Shown here: piece by piece, positions 18,370-26,549 of the stretch
Position numbering within the stretch: position 1 is the first letter of the stretch
Layout: every line of letters begins with the position of its first letter
DNA from: Sphingobacteriales bacterium 16-39-50
Lineage (GTDB): Bacteria; Bacteroidota; Bacteroidia; Sphingobacteriales; Sphingobacteriaceae
Direction: 5' to 3'
DNA: 64,000 bases
NCBI GenBank assembly: GCA_002257025.1
Contig: NCHA01000001.1
Span: 900,110 to 964,109, forward strand
The notes under the pieces: model-generated
What the model was told of the DNA's origin: nothing
Databases searched by the model: none
The model's input: only the letters and a program-made list of their open reading frames with translations
Position numbers and translations under genes: made by a program

Positions 18370-19332
18370 TTAAGGAGTTGACTTTTGATTATTGTACCAG
18401 TCATAGAAACTGAGCAGGCCAGCTTCCAGCGCAGTCCTGGGATGGTAGTTCAATAATTTCTGTGCCTTGCTGATATCTGCATAAGTTTGCGGGACATCCC
18501 CCGGCTGTTCCGGCTGACGATCAATAATGGCCTTTTTTCCGCAGATCTTTTCGATTGCAGCAATCAGTTCAGACAAAGTTATTGTCTGATGATTTCCCAG
18601 ATTAATGATCTCAAAATCAGACTGCTCATAATTTATAGCAGCCTCAATACCCTGTATCGTATCTTCAACAAAAGTATAATCACGACTAGTGGAACCATCC
18701 CCAAAGACAGGAATTGGCTGCCCTTTTGAAATAGAGTTGAAAAATTTATGAATAGCCAGATCAGGACGTTGAGCCGGACCATAAACTGTAAAGAAACGAA
18801 GTGCCAAAAACCGAATCCCGTATAAATGACTGTAAACATGTCCGAGCATTTCGCAGGAAAGTTTGGTTGAAGCATAGGGACTGATCGGTTTCAGTTTTTC
18901 CTCTTCATTCCAGGGAATATTTTCGTTGATACCGTAAACACTGCTTGATGAAGCGAATACAAACTGCCTGATATTCCTTTCTCTGGCAAACTCCAGCAGA
19001 TTTTGTGTTCCGGCAACATTCACCTCCTGATATAAAACGGGATTCTGAATACTCGGCCTCACCCCTGCTTTGGCAGCAAGATGTACAATCACATCCAAAT
19101 TGCCCAAAGCATTGAGATCATCCATATTTCGAATATCTCCTTCAGCGAATTGAAAATCCGGGTGAGAAATAAATGGGGCGATGTTCTTTTCCTTCTGTTC
19201 CCGGCTGTAAAAATCGTCGAAATTATCAAATCCAATAACCTGATAGATACCACTCTGCAACAATCTGTTAGTCAGATTACTCCCAATAAAACCCGCAGCA
19301 CCGGTGATCAGAATTCGCTTTTTTGTTCTCAT
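18370..19332 (-). CDS. NAD-dependent sugar-nucleotide epimerase/dehydratase
   Basis: 320 residues from the ATG at 19332 (MRTKKRILITGAAGFIGSNL); a farther in-frame TTG at 19374 was rejected. It is an extended SDR with the Rossmann motif GAAGFIG, the active-site YASTK with upstream SSSSVYG, and the substrate-side DYTFVEDTI. The pattern is closest to UDP-glucuronate 4-epimerase or UDP-glucose 4-epimerase. It would supply sugars for surface polysaccharide. It converges with the phosphoesterase gene and stands alone. The exact sugar is undecided. Confidence 0.88.
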   Translation of the reverse strand: MRTKKRILITGAAGFIGSNLTNRLLQSGIYQVIGFDNFDDFYSREQKEKNIAPFISHPDFQFAEGDIRNMDDLNALGNLDVIVHLAAKAGVRPSIQNPVLYQEVNVAGTQNLLEFARERNIRQFVFASSSSVYGINENIPWNEEEKLKPISPYASTKLSCEMLGHVYSHLYGIRFLALRFFTVYGPAQRPDLAIHKFFNSISKGQPIPVFGDGSTSRDYTFVEDTIQGIEAAINYEQSDFEIINLGNHQTITLSELIAAIEKICGKKAIIDRQPEQPGDVPQTYADISKAQKLLNYHPRTALEAGLLSFYDWYNNQKSTP

Positions 19333-19442
19333 TTTCAAGACAAAAATACGAAAATCCTGTATTGATTCTGACAAAAATTGGACTATGGCAAGAACAAGGT
19401 TTTAAAAAATTGATAACTTTATAGCATCTGCTCCCCTAACCA

Positions 19443-21221
19443 ATGATGAGTAATTTTAACGATTTTAATAATCCTCAGGTAAAAAAATTACCTGAACATC
19501 TTAAGCAATTTATTGTTGAGCAACATTATGAACATTACACCCCTGTTGATCAGGCGGTGTGGCGCTTCGTGATGAGGCAGAATTACCATTTCCTAAAGGA
19601 TATTGCTTACTACCCTTATATCCCCGGACTTGAAGCTGCCGGATTAAGTATTGAAAAAATACCTGATCTACAGGAAATGAATGATGCACTCCAAAAAATT
19701 GGTTGGGGTGCTGTAACTGTCGATGGCTTTATTCCGCCAGCCGCCTTCATGGAATACCAATCCTGCAGAGTATTGGTCATTGCTGCTGACATCAGACAAT
19801 TGCATCATATTGACTACACTCCTGCCCCCGATATCATTCATGAATCGGCAGGACATGCTCCAATCATTGCCGACCCGGATTATCATCAATACCTGAGCTA
19901 TTTTGGTTCTATTGGAGCAAAAGCCATGTATTCTTCAAAAGATTTTGAGCTTTATGAAGCGATCCGGGAGCTATCCATTCTGAAAGAAATGCCTGATCCT
20001 GATCCACAAACCCTTAAAAAAGCCGAAAAAAAGGTCTTGTTTTGCCAGAAGAACCTCGGAGATCCTTCAGAAATGGCATTATTGAGTCGCCTGCATTGGT
20101 GGACAGTAGAATACGGTCTGATAGGAACACTTGAAAATCCGAAGATCTATGGTGCCGGACTGCTCTCCTCTATCGGAGAAAGTAAAAGCTGCATGGATCC
20201 TTCGGTAAAAAAATACTGGTACACTGCCGATGCTGTCAATTTCCCATTTGATATCACTAAACCACAGCCACAGTTATTTGTAACACCCAATTTTCAAAAC
20301 CTGACACAGGTTCTGGAGAATTTTGCAGATACCATGGCTTTTAGAAAAGGCGGATCGGAAAGTATTTTAAAAGGGATTGAGTGCAAAAACACTTGTACAG
20401 CAGTTTACAGCTCGGGCTTGCAGATCAGCGGAGTTTTTTGCGATTTGCGAATGGATAATAATGATGAATTATTATTCCTGAAAACAAGCGGAGGCAGTGC
20501 TCTGTCTTATGATAATAAACAACTGGAAGGGCATGGAAAACAAACTCATGCTGATGGTTTTTCTTCTCCGGTTGGTCGTTTAAAAAATTTTGGCAAGGCT
20601 CTTGAGGATGCAAATGAAGATGAGCTTAAAAAATTGGGAATTATATGCGGAAATACAGCAGAGTTAAACTTCATTGGCGGCTTAAGTCTGAGTGGAATGG
20701 TTAGTTCAATTTTGAATCGTAATTCTAAACTGATACTGATCAGTTTTACCGATTGCACGCTGAAAGATGAGCAGGGAAATGTTTACTTCGAACCGTCCTG
20801 GGGTGTCTATGATATGGCCGTTGGAGAGAAAATTGTATCAGTCTATAGCGGAGCTGCAGATAAGGATGCCTTTGAAGAAATTGCCCCAAAAGCGAAATCT
20901 GCAACTTTTCATCCGGAATACACTGTGCATCAAATACGCTATCATGAATTGTTCAGGGAGGTGCGCTTATGTCGTGAAACACAAAATGAATTTGAACGTT
21001 TAAAAGATATCTGGAAAGAGTTAAAGCAAGATTTTAGGGAGGATTGGCTCTGTGCTATCGAAATTTTAGAGATATTAGAGCAGAGAAATATATTTCAGGA
21101 AATCGCACGTGACATCCGGATATATCTGGAATTAAAGGCTTCCAATGAACCTGAACTAAACAAACTGATCCAAAACGGGTTTTATCTGATCAGCAAAACT
21201 CATAAGGAATCGGCTATTTAA
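19443..21221 (+). CDS. Aromatic amino acid hydroxylase with long C-terminal extension
   Basis: 592 residues. The first roughly 300 form a pterin-dependent aromatic amino acid hydroxylase: iron ligands in APDIIHESAGHAP (two His, residues about 132-139) and the Glu in HWWTVEYGLIG (about 221), preceded by PGLEAAGLSIEKIPDL. The likely reaction is phenylalanine to tyrosine. The remaining roughly 290 residues have no domain that I recognise; classic bacterial PhhA proteins are about 260-290 residues in total. The next gene, an SDR, is 12 bases away and probably in the same operon. No pterin-carbinolamine dehydratase gene is adjacent. Confidence 0.87.
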   Translation: MMSNFNDFNNPQVKKLPEHLKQFIVEQHYEHYTPVDQAVWRFVMRQNYHFLKDIAYYPYIPGLEAAGLSIEKIPDLQEMNDALQKIGWGAVTVDGFIPPAAFMEYQSCRVLVIAADIRQLHHIDYTPAPDIIHESAGHAPIIADPDYHQYLSYFGSIGAKAMYSSKDFELYEAIRELSILKEMPDPDPQTLKKAEKKVLFCQKNLGDPSEMALLSRLHWWTVEYGLIGTLENPKIYGAGLLSSIGESKSCMDPSVKKYWYTADAVNFPFDITKPQPQLFVTPNFQNLTQVLENFADTMAFRKGGSESILKGIECKNTCTAVYSSGLQISGVFCDLRMDNNDELLFLKTSGGSALSYDNKQLEGHGKQTHADGFSSPVGRLKNFGKALEDANEDELKKLGIICGNTAELNFIGGLSLSGMVSSILNRNSKLILISFTDCTLKDEQGNVYFEPSWGVYDMAVGEKIVSVYSGAADKDAFEEIAPKAKSATFHPEYTVHQIRYHELFREVRLCRETQNEFERLKDIWKELKQDFREDWLCAIEILEILEQRNIFQEIARDIRIYLELKASNEPELNKLIQNGFYLISKTHKESAI

Positions 21222-21233
21222 GAAAATGAATTT

Positions 21234-21938
21234 ATGAATATTGTAATCAGCGGTGCCAGTAGTGGTGTGGGATTTGAAGCCGTTCTCGAACTGATCGGAA
21301 GCGGGAATCATAAGATTATTGCACTGGCAAGATCTGAAGATAAATTATACAAATTACAGGAGATCGCTTTCGCCCTCAACCCCGGTTGCATGCTATATAC
21401 GGCTAAATTTGATATCGTTCACGACGATTATGAAAATGGCCTGATTCCTTTCATTAAGGAGAAGATTGGACATGTGGATATTCTGATCAATAACGCCGGA
21501 TCACTGGTTAATAAGCCTTTTATGCAGCTTTCCCAGCTTGATTTTGCAGAAATGTTGCAGAATAATCTCCTTGGACATGTAAAAATGATCCAAAAGATTG
21601 TGCCGCTGATGCCTGTAAAAAGTCATATCGTAAATATTGGCAGTATGGGTGGATTTCAGGGCAGCCAAAAATTTTCCGGTTTATCGGCTTATTCAGCCAG
21701 TAAATCAGCCCTGCATACCCTGACCGAATGCCTTGCTGCAGAATTCTCAGGTCTTGAAATTGCAGTCAATTGTCTGGCATTGGGTTCAGCTCAAACCGAA
21801 ATGCTTGAGAAAGCCTTCCCCGACTATCAATCGCCGGTTATGGCCTTCGAAATGGGCAAATACATTGCTGATTTCGCCCTAAGCGGACATAAATTTTTTA
21901 ACGGAAAGATCCTTCCGGTAGCACATAGCACACCTTAA
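21234..21938 (+). CDS. Short-chain dehydrogenase/reductase
   Basis: 234 residues. A classical SDR: cofactor motif GASSGVGFE at residues 6-14, structural NNAGSLVNKPF, active-site Ser in NIGSMGG and YSASKSALH (YxxxK). It reduces or oxidises a hydroxyl/carbonyl group with NAD(P). Position 12 bases after the hydroxylase gene suggests a linked role, for example pterin recycling in the manner of dihydropteridine reductase or modification of an aromatic product; this is inference. Confidence 0.88.
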   Translation: MNIVISGASSGVGFEAVLELIGSGNHKIIALARSEDKLYKLQEIAFALNPGCMLYTAKFDIVHDDYENGLIPFIKEKIGHVDILINNAGSLVNKPFMQLSQLDFAEMLQNNLLGHVKMIQKIVPLMPVKSHIVNIGSMGGFQGSQKFSGLSAYSASKSALHTLTECLAAEFSGLEIAVNCLALGSAQTEMLEKAFPDYQSPVMAFEMGKYIADFALSGHKFFNGKILPVAHSTP

Positions 21939-21949
21939 CCTATCTGAAT

Positions 21950-22441
21950 ATGAAACATGAACTTTATGCCGCATTTATTGCTTTGCTTTTATTAGCATCC
22001 TGCCAAAGCGATTCCTCAAAAAAATCACTGGAAGAAATGGCTGCAGATTCAGCGGCAATGGCCGACCAGAATAAAACACTTGTCGTTCCCTGGGAAGCAA
22101 CTTTGAATGACAGTACCCATATGATGGAAATTAAACGAAATCCGGCTGCTAACATGACTAATTTGAGTAATCTCGATATCGTTGATGCCCTGAACTACAA
22201 ATACCCGCAAATTAAGCTGGAATGGGTAAAACAGGAAGGCAATAAAGCTTTTGTAAAAATTCAGGATGCAGATTATTTAACCCGTGAATCAGGTACCGAA
22301 GGTGCCCGTGCTTACCTTGCTGAAGTTACTTTCTCACTGACCGAACTTGAGGCAATTACTGAAGTGGATTTCAGCTTCAAAGAAGGTGACCATGCCAGGC
22401 CGGGAGTTTATAAGAGGGAAGATTTTAAGGGATTTAATTGA
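21950..22441 (+). CDS. Small lipoprotein of unknown function
   Basis: 163 residues starting MKHELYAAFIALLLLASCQSDSS, a clear lipoprotein signal with Cys at 18. The mature part is mixed alpha/beta with no motif that I recognise (VVPWEATLNDSTHMMEIKRN; YKYPQIKLEWVKQEGNKAFVKI). It is 11 bases after the SDR, so it ends this operon. Repeat DNA begins at its stop codon. Confidence 0.75.
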   Translation: MKHELYAAFIALLLLASCQSDSSKKSLEEMAADSAAMADQNKTLVVPWEATLNDSTHMMEIKRNPAANMTNLSNLDIVDALNYKYPQIKLEWVKQEGNKAFVKIQDADYLTRESGTEGARAYLAEVTFSLTELEAITEVDFSFKEGDHARPGVYKREDFKGFN

Positions 22442-22500
22442 AGCGGAAAGCTAAAAGATGAAAGCATAAAGCTAAAAGATGAAAGCTAAAAGCAGGAGTT
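22440..22500. repeat. GCTAAAAGATGAAA tandem repeat
   Basis: Three imperfect copies of agctaaaagatgaaagc start at the lipoprotein stop codon. A fainter echo occurs near 22620 (gagggctaaaagccagaagc). No gene is seen between 22442 and 22728. Confidence 0.6.
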
Positions 22501-22687
22501 TAAGTGTAAGAAAGAAATCCTGCTCTTGATTCGAATTTTGTGACTTTGATGGAATACAAAGCTTCTTCAAAATTTATCAAGCAGTTTTGTCCTGTTGGAT
22601 AAATGAGAAAGCAGAAAATTGAGGGCTAAAAGCCAGAAGCAGGAGCCCCAATCCCCCACTCCCGACTTTTTTACCCACAATTCCCTT

Positions 22688-22744
22688 GTGTCATCCCGAC
22701 GCAGGAGGGACCTTTCCGCTCTCAATTGTCAACTGTCAACTGTC
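22688..22744. repeat. Dispersed repeat overlapping the ssb 3' end
   Basis: tgtcatcccgacgcaggagggacc is followed by ctttccgctctcaattgtcaactgtcaactgtc. The second part matches 63877-63905 (ctttccggtctcaattgtcaattgtcaat). The ssb stop codon (22729-22731) and its last codons lie inside it. Confidence 0.6.
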
Positions 22745-23082
22745 CCACCCTTTTTCCCCAACATCTGCACATCATGCACAATCACCTCGGTAATATAGCG
22801 CTTGGCGCCTTCCTTATCAGTATAAGCCCGACTGTTGAGTTTACCTTCTATGCAGACTTCAGAACCTTTGTGCAGGTAGCTCTCCGCCAGATTGGCCAGC
22901 CGGTCCCATAGCACCAGGTTATGCCATTGGGTTTCTTCAATTTTCTCTCCTTTATCATTTTTGTAGGAGTCGTTTGTGGCGATAGATACCCTGGCCATTT
23001 TCTTTTTCTCACCGATGGTTTTTATTTCCGGATCATTTCCTAAAAATCCCATCAGACGTACACTGTTTCTTAGATTGCTCAT
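22729..23082 (-). CDS. ssb: Single-stranded DNA-binding protein, short paralogue
   Basis: 117 residues with one OB fold: MSNLRNSVRLMGFLGNDPEI, then VSIATNDSYKND, ETQWHNLVLWDRLAN, GSEVCIEGKLNSRAY and a closing YITEVIVHDVQML. SSB coats single-stranded DNA. Most bacterial SSBs carry a flexible tail ending in an acidic DDIPF-like tip that recruits partners. This one ends GKKGGTVDS, and its last codons come from a dispersed repeat. It may therefore be a short paralogue working without the usual partner contacts, with the main ssb elsewhere. Confidence 0.93.
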   Translation of the reverse strand: MSNLRNSVRLMGFLGNDPEIKTIGEKKKMARVSIATNDSYKNDKGEKIEETQWHNLVLWDRLANLAESYLHKGSEVCIEGKLNSRAYTDKEGAKRYITEVIVHDVQMLGKKGGTVDS

Positions 23083-23242
23083 CTCTCAATTAATTATGTT
23101 TACCAATACCTGCCACCCGGCAGGAGCAGAATAAAGTTGAGGAGAAAATGTTTTATCTACCGTACAATAAACGGATACATACGTTTATAAGCGATTGTTA
23201 CGAATTGAACTTAAATTCATTTAACAAATCAACATCAAGCCA

Positions 23243-23599
23243 ATGGAACGTGAATGTTTAGACTGCGGTTCAGTGCTGCACGGGCGCAGCGATAAAAAAT
23301 TCTGCGATGACCAGTGCCGCAGCAATTTCAATAACCGGATGAAGGCTGGGATTAACTCAATCATGAAACCTGTAAACTCCATCCTCCGGAAAAACCATGC
23401 GATCCTTTCCAGACTTTGTCCTGAAAGCAAAATCAGAATTAAAAAAGACGATCTGCTCAAAAATGGCTTCAACCCAGATTATCATACCCACCTCCATCAC
23501 ACACAAAATGGGAATACTTATTATTTCTGTTATGAATTAGGCTATATGAAAATAGAAAATGAGACGTTCCTGATTGTGAGAAGAAATGATAAAGTATAA
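23243..23599 (+). CDS. Small zinc-ribbon protein of unknown function
   Basis: 118 residues. The N-terminus has a four-cysteine ribbon: ECLDCG...KKFCDDQCRSNFNNR (CxxC...CxxxC), resembling treble-clef or ribbon domains of small nucleic-acid-linked proteins. The rest is basic and ends in a beta-rich part (YYFCYELGYMKIENETFLIV). It is divergent from ssb, 160 bases apart. A role in binding nucleic acid is plausible but unproven. Confidence 0.75.
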   Translation: MERECLDCGSVLHGRSDKKFCDDQCRSNFNNRMKAGINSIMKPVNSILRKNHAILSRLCPESKIRIKKDDLLKNGFNPDYHTHLHHTQNGNTYYFCYELGYMKIENETFLIVRRNDKV

Positions 23600-23746
23600 A
23601 ATATCTGATTATAATCCGGATATTTAATAAAGCCTTGTTTCTACCAAAACCTGCCATTTTTGGTGGCTTGAGAGAGTTTTGTAGGGGGTATAAATAAGTT
23701 AGTGACAAGGCTACGAAATCCTACTTAAAAGTAAACTTCAATTTAA

Positions 23747-23777
23747 TTCCCAATTTGGGAACTTTTTAATATCTTTG
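23747..23777 (+). promoter_or_regulatory. higBA promoter with palindromic operator
   Basis: A perfect palindrome TTCCCAA-T-TTGGGAA (23747-23761) lies directly upstream of the -7 box TATCTTTG (23770-23777). The box is 15 bases before the GTG of higB. HigA antitoxins repress their own operon by binding palindromes at the promoter, so this is the natural operator candidate. Confidence 0.6.
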
Positions 23778-23792
23778 TCCAAAGCGTCTCAT

Positions 23793-24086
23793 GTGAGGAT
23801 AATTTCAAAGAAAATATTGCGGGAATTTTGGATGAAGCATGCTGACAGTCAGCAGCAACTAACGTCTTGGTTTCGGGAAACGAGCAATATTGAATGGGAA
23901 TCTCCAGGGGACCTAAAAAGTGAATATCCAAGCGCTAGTTTTTTACATGATAATCGGGTTGTTTTCAATATCAAAGGGAACAAGTACCGGCTAATCGTAA
24001 GAATAAACTATGATTACCAAATGGTTTGGATCCGATTTATTGGAACACACGCCGAATACGATAAAATTGATGCAACTAGAATTTAA
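23793..24086 (+). CDS. higB: HigB-type mRNA interferase toxin
   Basis: 97 residues from GTG at 23793 (MRIISKKILREFWMKH); an in-frame TTG at 23775 overlaps the promoter box. It has the RelE/ParE-like HigB pattern: LTSWFRETSNIEWESPGDLKSEYPSASF, then the core VVFNIKGNKYRLIVRINYDYQMVWIRFIGTHAEYD. HigB cuts mRNA on the ribosome and arrests growth when free. The toxin gene precedes the antitoxin, as is usual for higBA, with 5 bases between them. Confidence 0.9.
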   Translation: MRIISKKILREFWMKHADSQQQLTSWFRETSNIEWESPGDLKSEYPSASFLHDNRVVFNIKGNKYRLIVRINYDYQMVWIRFIGTHAEYDKIDATRI

Positions 24087-24091
24087 GGCCT

Positions 24092-24451
24092 ATGACCATT
24101 AAACCGATAAAAACAGAAAAAGATTATAATGACGCCCTTGACCGCCTTGAATCAATCTTTGATTCAAAGAAAGGCTCAGCCCAGGGTGATGAATTGGAAA
24201 TTCTGAGTATCCTGATTGAAAAATACGAGGATGAACACTTTCCTATCGGGTTCCCGGACCCAATTGAAGCCATAAAGTTTCGGATGGAGCAAATGGGATA
24301 TACTCAATCAGATCTTGCGAAAGTAGTTGGTTTGAAAAGCCGGGCAAGCGAAATACTAAACAGAAAAAGGAAGCTGACACTGGAAATGATCAGGCTTCTG
24401 CATGATAAACTTAAAATTCCAACAGAAGTATTAGTGCAAGCGTACAATTAG
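24092..24451 (+). CDS. higA: HigA-type antitoxin
   Basis: 119 residues. An N-terminal acidic segment (IKTEKDYNDALDRLESIFD, EILSILIEKYEDEHFPIG) is followed by a Cro/C1 helix-turn-helix: MEQMGYTQSDLAKVVGLKSRASEILNRKRKLT (residues about 70-102). This domain order is typical of HigA proteins paired with HigB-2-like toxins. It neutralises HigB and should repress the operon through the palindrome at 23747-23761. Confidence 0.9.
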   Translation: MTIKPIKTEKDYNDALDRLESIFDSKKGSAQGDELEILSILIEKYEDEHFPIGFPDPIEAIKFRMEQMGYTQSDLAKVVGLKSRASEILNRKRKLTLEMIRLLHDKLKIPTEVLVQAYN

Positions 24452-25096
24452 AATAGGCCCGGCCAATAACGGGGCTTGCTTCAATGCGGGCGCTAGTGCT
24501 TATTGTATGTTCAATGATATTAACTAAATTACTGGATGGCGAAACGGAAGAGCTGTTTATCCCGCAGTGCAGCAAGCCTCCGAACGTTAGCAGTAAGGCG
24601 TAACGAACTCGCGGCAAAACAATTTAACATCCTAAAATAATGATATTTATCGTATCATAATCAAACCTAAACGCATCGATTAGCATCATTTCACGTTTGA
24701 GGTTTCAGTCGCTTTAACCCCTCAATTTGTCGTATTTACACCTCGCTGAAGGCTAAAAAACAATCCATCTTTGTATTATTAATCATTTTCAAACAAAGAT
24801 TTGAGACAGTTAGTACGGCTAACATTGGCTTGGTGTAATTGGTCTGCCAGTACAAGCAGAAACTTTCTGATTTTATTAACTTTATAGATGGCAAAGGGGA
24901 ATGGTTTAAATCGTCCACCTACCCGAGGTGTCAAAACGATACAGGCTATATTAAACGACTGTTAAGTATCACGGAAAATAAAAACCCGATCCCTATGGCC
25001 ATCCATCGACCGCCAACCGCGTATCGCCAATAGCTTTAGCGGTGGCACAAAGCTTGGCGATGACGCTTCGGGATAATATAAGTAACTATTAAAATT
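24452..25096 (+). other. 645-base region without a convincing gene
   Basis: It holds short GC-richer patches (ggcccggccaataacggggcttg near 24460; agcggtggcacaaagcttggcgatgacgcttcggg near 25040) between AT-rich DNA. A 64-codon frame at 24839-25033 starts with TTG and has no family likeness that I recognise. The patchwork suggests remnants of earlier insertions next to the toxin-antitoxin pair. Confidence 0.4.
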
Positions 25097-25582
25097 ATGA
25101 AAAAGCTACAATTCAAAGTAAGTATCAATGCACCTGTAAGCAGGGTATTTGATTTAATGCTGGGCATCAACAGTAAATCAACTTATGAGCAATGGACGTC
25201 CTTGTTTAACCCGACATCGACCTATGATGGAAGCTGGGATAAGGGGAAAAAAATCCTTTTTATTGGAGTAGATGAGAATGGAGAAAAGGGAGGTATGGTT
25301 GCCAGGATAGTTGAAAACATTCCGAACCGATTTGTTTCTATTCAACATTATGGTCTTTTAAAAGCTGATAAGGAAATTACAGAAGGAACAGAAGTGGAAA
25401 AATGGGCAAACGGATTTGAAAACTATACCTTCGAAGAAAACAATACCCGCCCGGATGATCCGGTCGGACAGGGATCTACAAGCCTTACTGTTGACTTAGA
25501 CACTAATGCAGATTTTTTAGATTATATGAACGAAAATTACCCAAAAGCACTTGCTAAGTTGAAAGAAATTTGTGAAAAATAA
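25097..25582 (+). CDS. SRPBCC (START-like) domain protein
   Basis: 161 residues. It starts KLQFKVSINAPVSRVFDLMLG, the first strand and helix of the Bet v1/AHSA1-like hydrophobic-cavity fold, and continues with PTSTYDGSWDKGKKILFIG and a C-terminal helix (DYMNENYPKALAKLKEIC). These proteins bind lipids or other hydrophobic ligands, and some act with transcription factors or stress responses. Single gene; ligand unknown. Confidence 0.82.
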   Translation: MKKLQFKVSINAPVSRVFDLMLGINSKSTYEQWTSLFNPTSTYDGSWDKGKKILFIGVDENGEKGGMVARIVENIPNRFVSIQHYGLLKADKEITEGTEVEKWANGFENYTFEENNTRPDDPVGQGSTSLTVDLDTNADFLDYMNENYPKALAKLKEICEK

Positions 25583-25647
25583 ACACCTGTATAGCTATTT
25601 CAGGACGTGACATGCAGCCAATAAACTAACCACTTAATTAAGAATAC

Positions 25648-26442
25648 ATGACAAAACAGCTGTTCCTTTTCATTAAAATCCTGTTCATTACCTTAATCCA
25701 GATATCTGCGATCCAACAAAGCATTGCTGCCGATATACTCAGAGCGAATGCAGATAGTTTAGCATTGTATCAAACTCAAAATCTGATCATTCAAAAAATA
25801 TCCAATCATACTTATACGCATATTTCATTTTTGAAAACAATTGATTTTGGGAATGTTGCCTGTAATGGAATGATTGTGGTAAACCAAAATGAAGCAATTA
25901 TTTTCGATACCCCTTCAGACAATAAAGGTGCTGAAGAATTGATAAACTATGTTACAAAGACACTTAAATGTAAAATAAAAGCCATTATCCCGACCCATTT
26001 TCACAATGACTGCGTTGGTGGCCTTGAAAAATTTAATGAATATAAGATCCCGGCTTATGCATCGGCTAAGACTATTGAACTGCTGAACCAGCACGGACTA
26101 AAATTCTCAAAACCTATAAACTCATTTGATAAGGAATTCAGCATTAAGATCGGGCACAAAAAAGTGTATGCAGCATATTTTGGAGAAGGACATACCAGAG
26201 ACAATATCATAGGATATTTTCCTGAGGACAATGCAATTTTTGGAGGATGTCTGATAAAAGAAAGCGGTGCCTCAAAGGGCTTTCTTGGTGATGCAAATAT
26301 CAATACATGGTCAGAAACAGTACGAAAAATCAAACAAACCTATCCGGAAGCAAAAATTGTAATCCCGGGACATGGAAAATGGGGTGGAACTGAATTATTT
26401 GATTATACAATAAAGCTTTTTGATTTAACTAAAACCCCTTGA
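25648..26442 (+). CDS. Subclass B1 metallo-beta-lactamase
   Basis: 264 residues with a signal peptide (cleavage about 27, after QQSIA). All six subclass B1 zinc ligands are present: HFHND gives His117, His119, Asp121; GEGHTRDN gives His182; FGGCLIKE gives Cys201; PGHG gives His242. Lys204, three residues after the Cys, matches the substrate-binding Lys of B1 enzymes, and GDANINTW fits the Asn loop of BlaB/IND/CfiA-type lactamases. The expected activity is periplasmic hydrolysis of beta-lactams including carbapenems. Chromosomal B1 enzymes are known in many environmental Bacteroidota. No mobile element is seen next to it. Spectrum cannot be read from sequence. Confidence 0.9.
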   Translation: MTKQLFLFIKILFITLIQISAIQQSIAADILRANADSLALYQTQNLIIQKISNHTYTHISFLKTIDFGNVACNGMIVVNQNEAIIFDTPSDNKGAEELINYVTKTLKCKIKAIIPTHFHNDCVGGLEKFNEYKIPAYASAKTIELLNQHGLKFSKPINSFDKEFSIKIGHKKVYAAYFGEGHTRDNIIGYFPEDNAIFGGCLIKESGASKGFLGDANINTWSETVRKIKQTYPEAKIVIPGHGKWGGTELFDYTIKLFDLTKTP

Positions 26443-26549
26443 GGATATTTATGCTATCTATGGCGTTTATTGCCTGGATATAAAATAAAATTAAGCGAAT
26501 AAAAAAATTATAAAGAGTTTTGTCAGGCAAACCGTCTTCGTACATAGTT

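Noticed and set aside
24839..25033. 64-codon frame starting with TTG downstream of higBA
   Set aside because: No family likeness, no ribosome binding site, weak start codon; it lies in a patchwork non-coding region.
24452..25096. Integron-like attC cassette sites between higBA and the SRPBCC gene
   Set aside because: Short GC-rich palindromic patches suggested cassettes, but no pair of matching attC core sites (RYYYAAC ... GTTRRRY) could be found, and no integrase is in the window.
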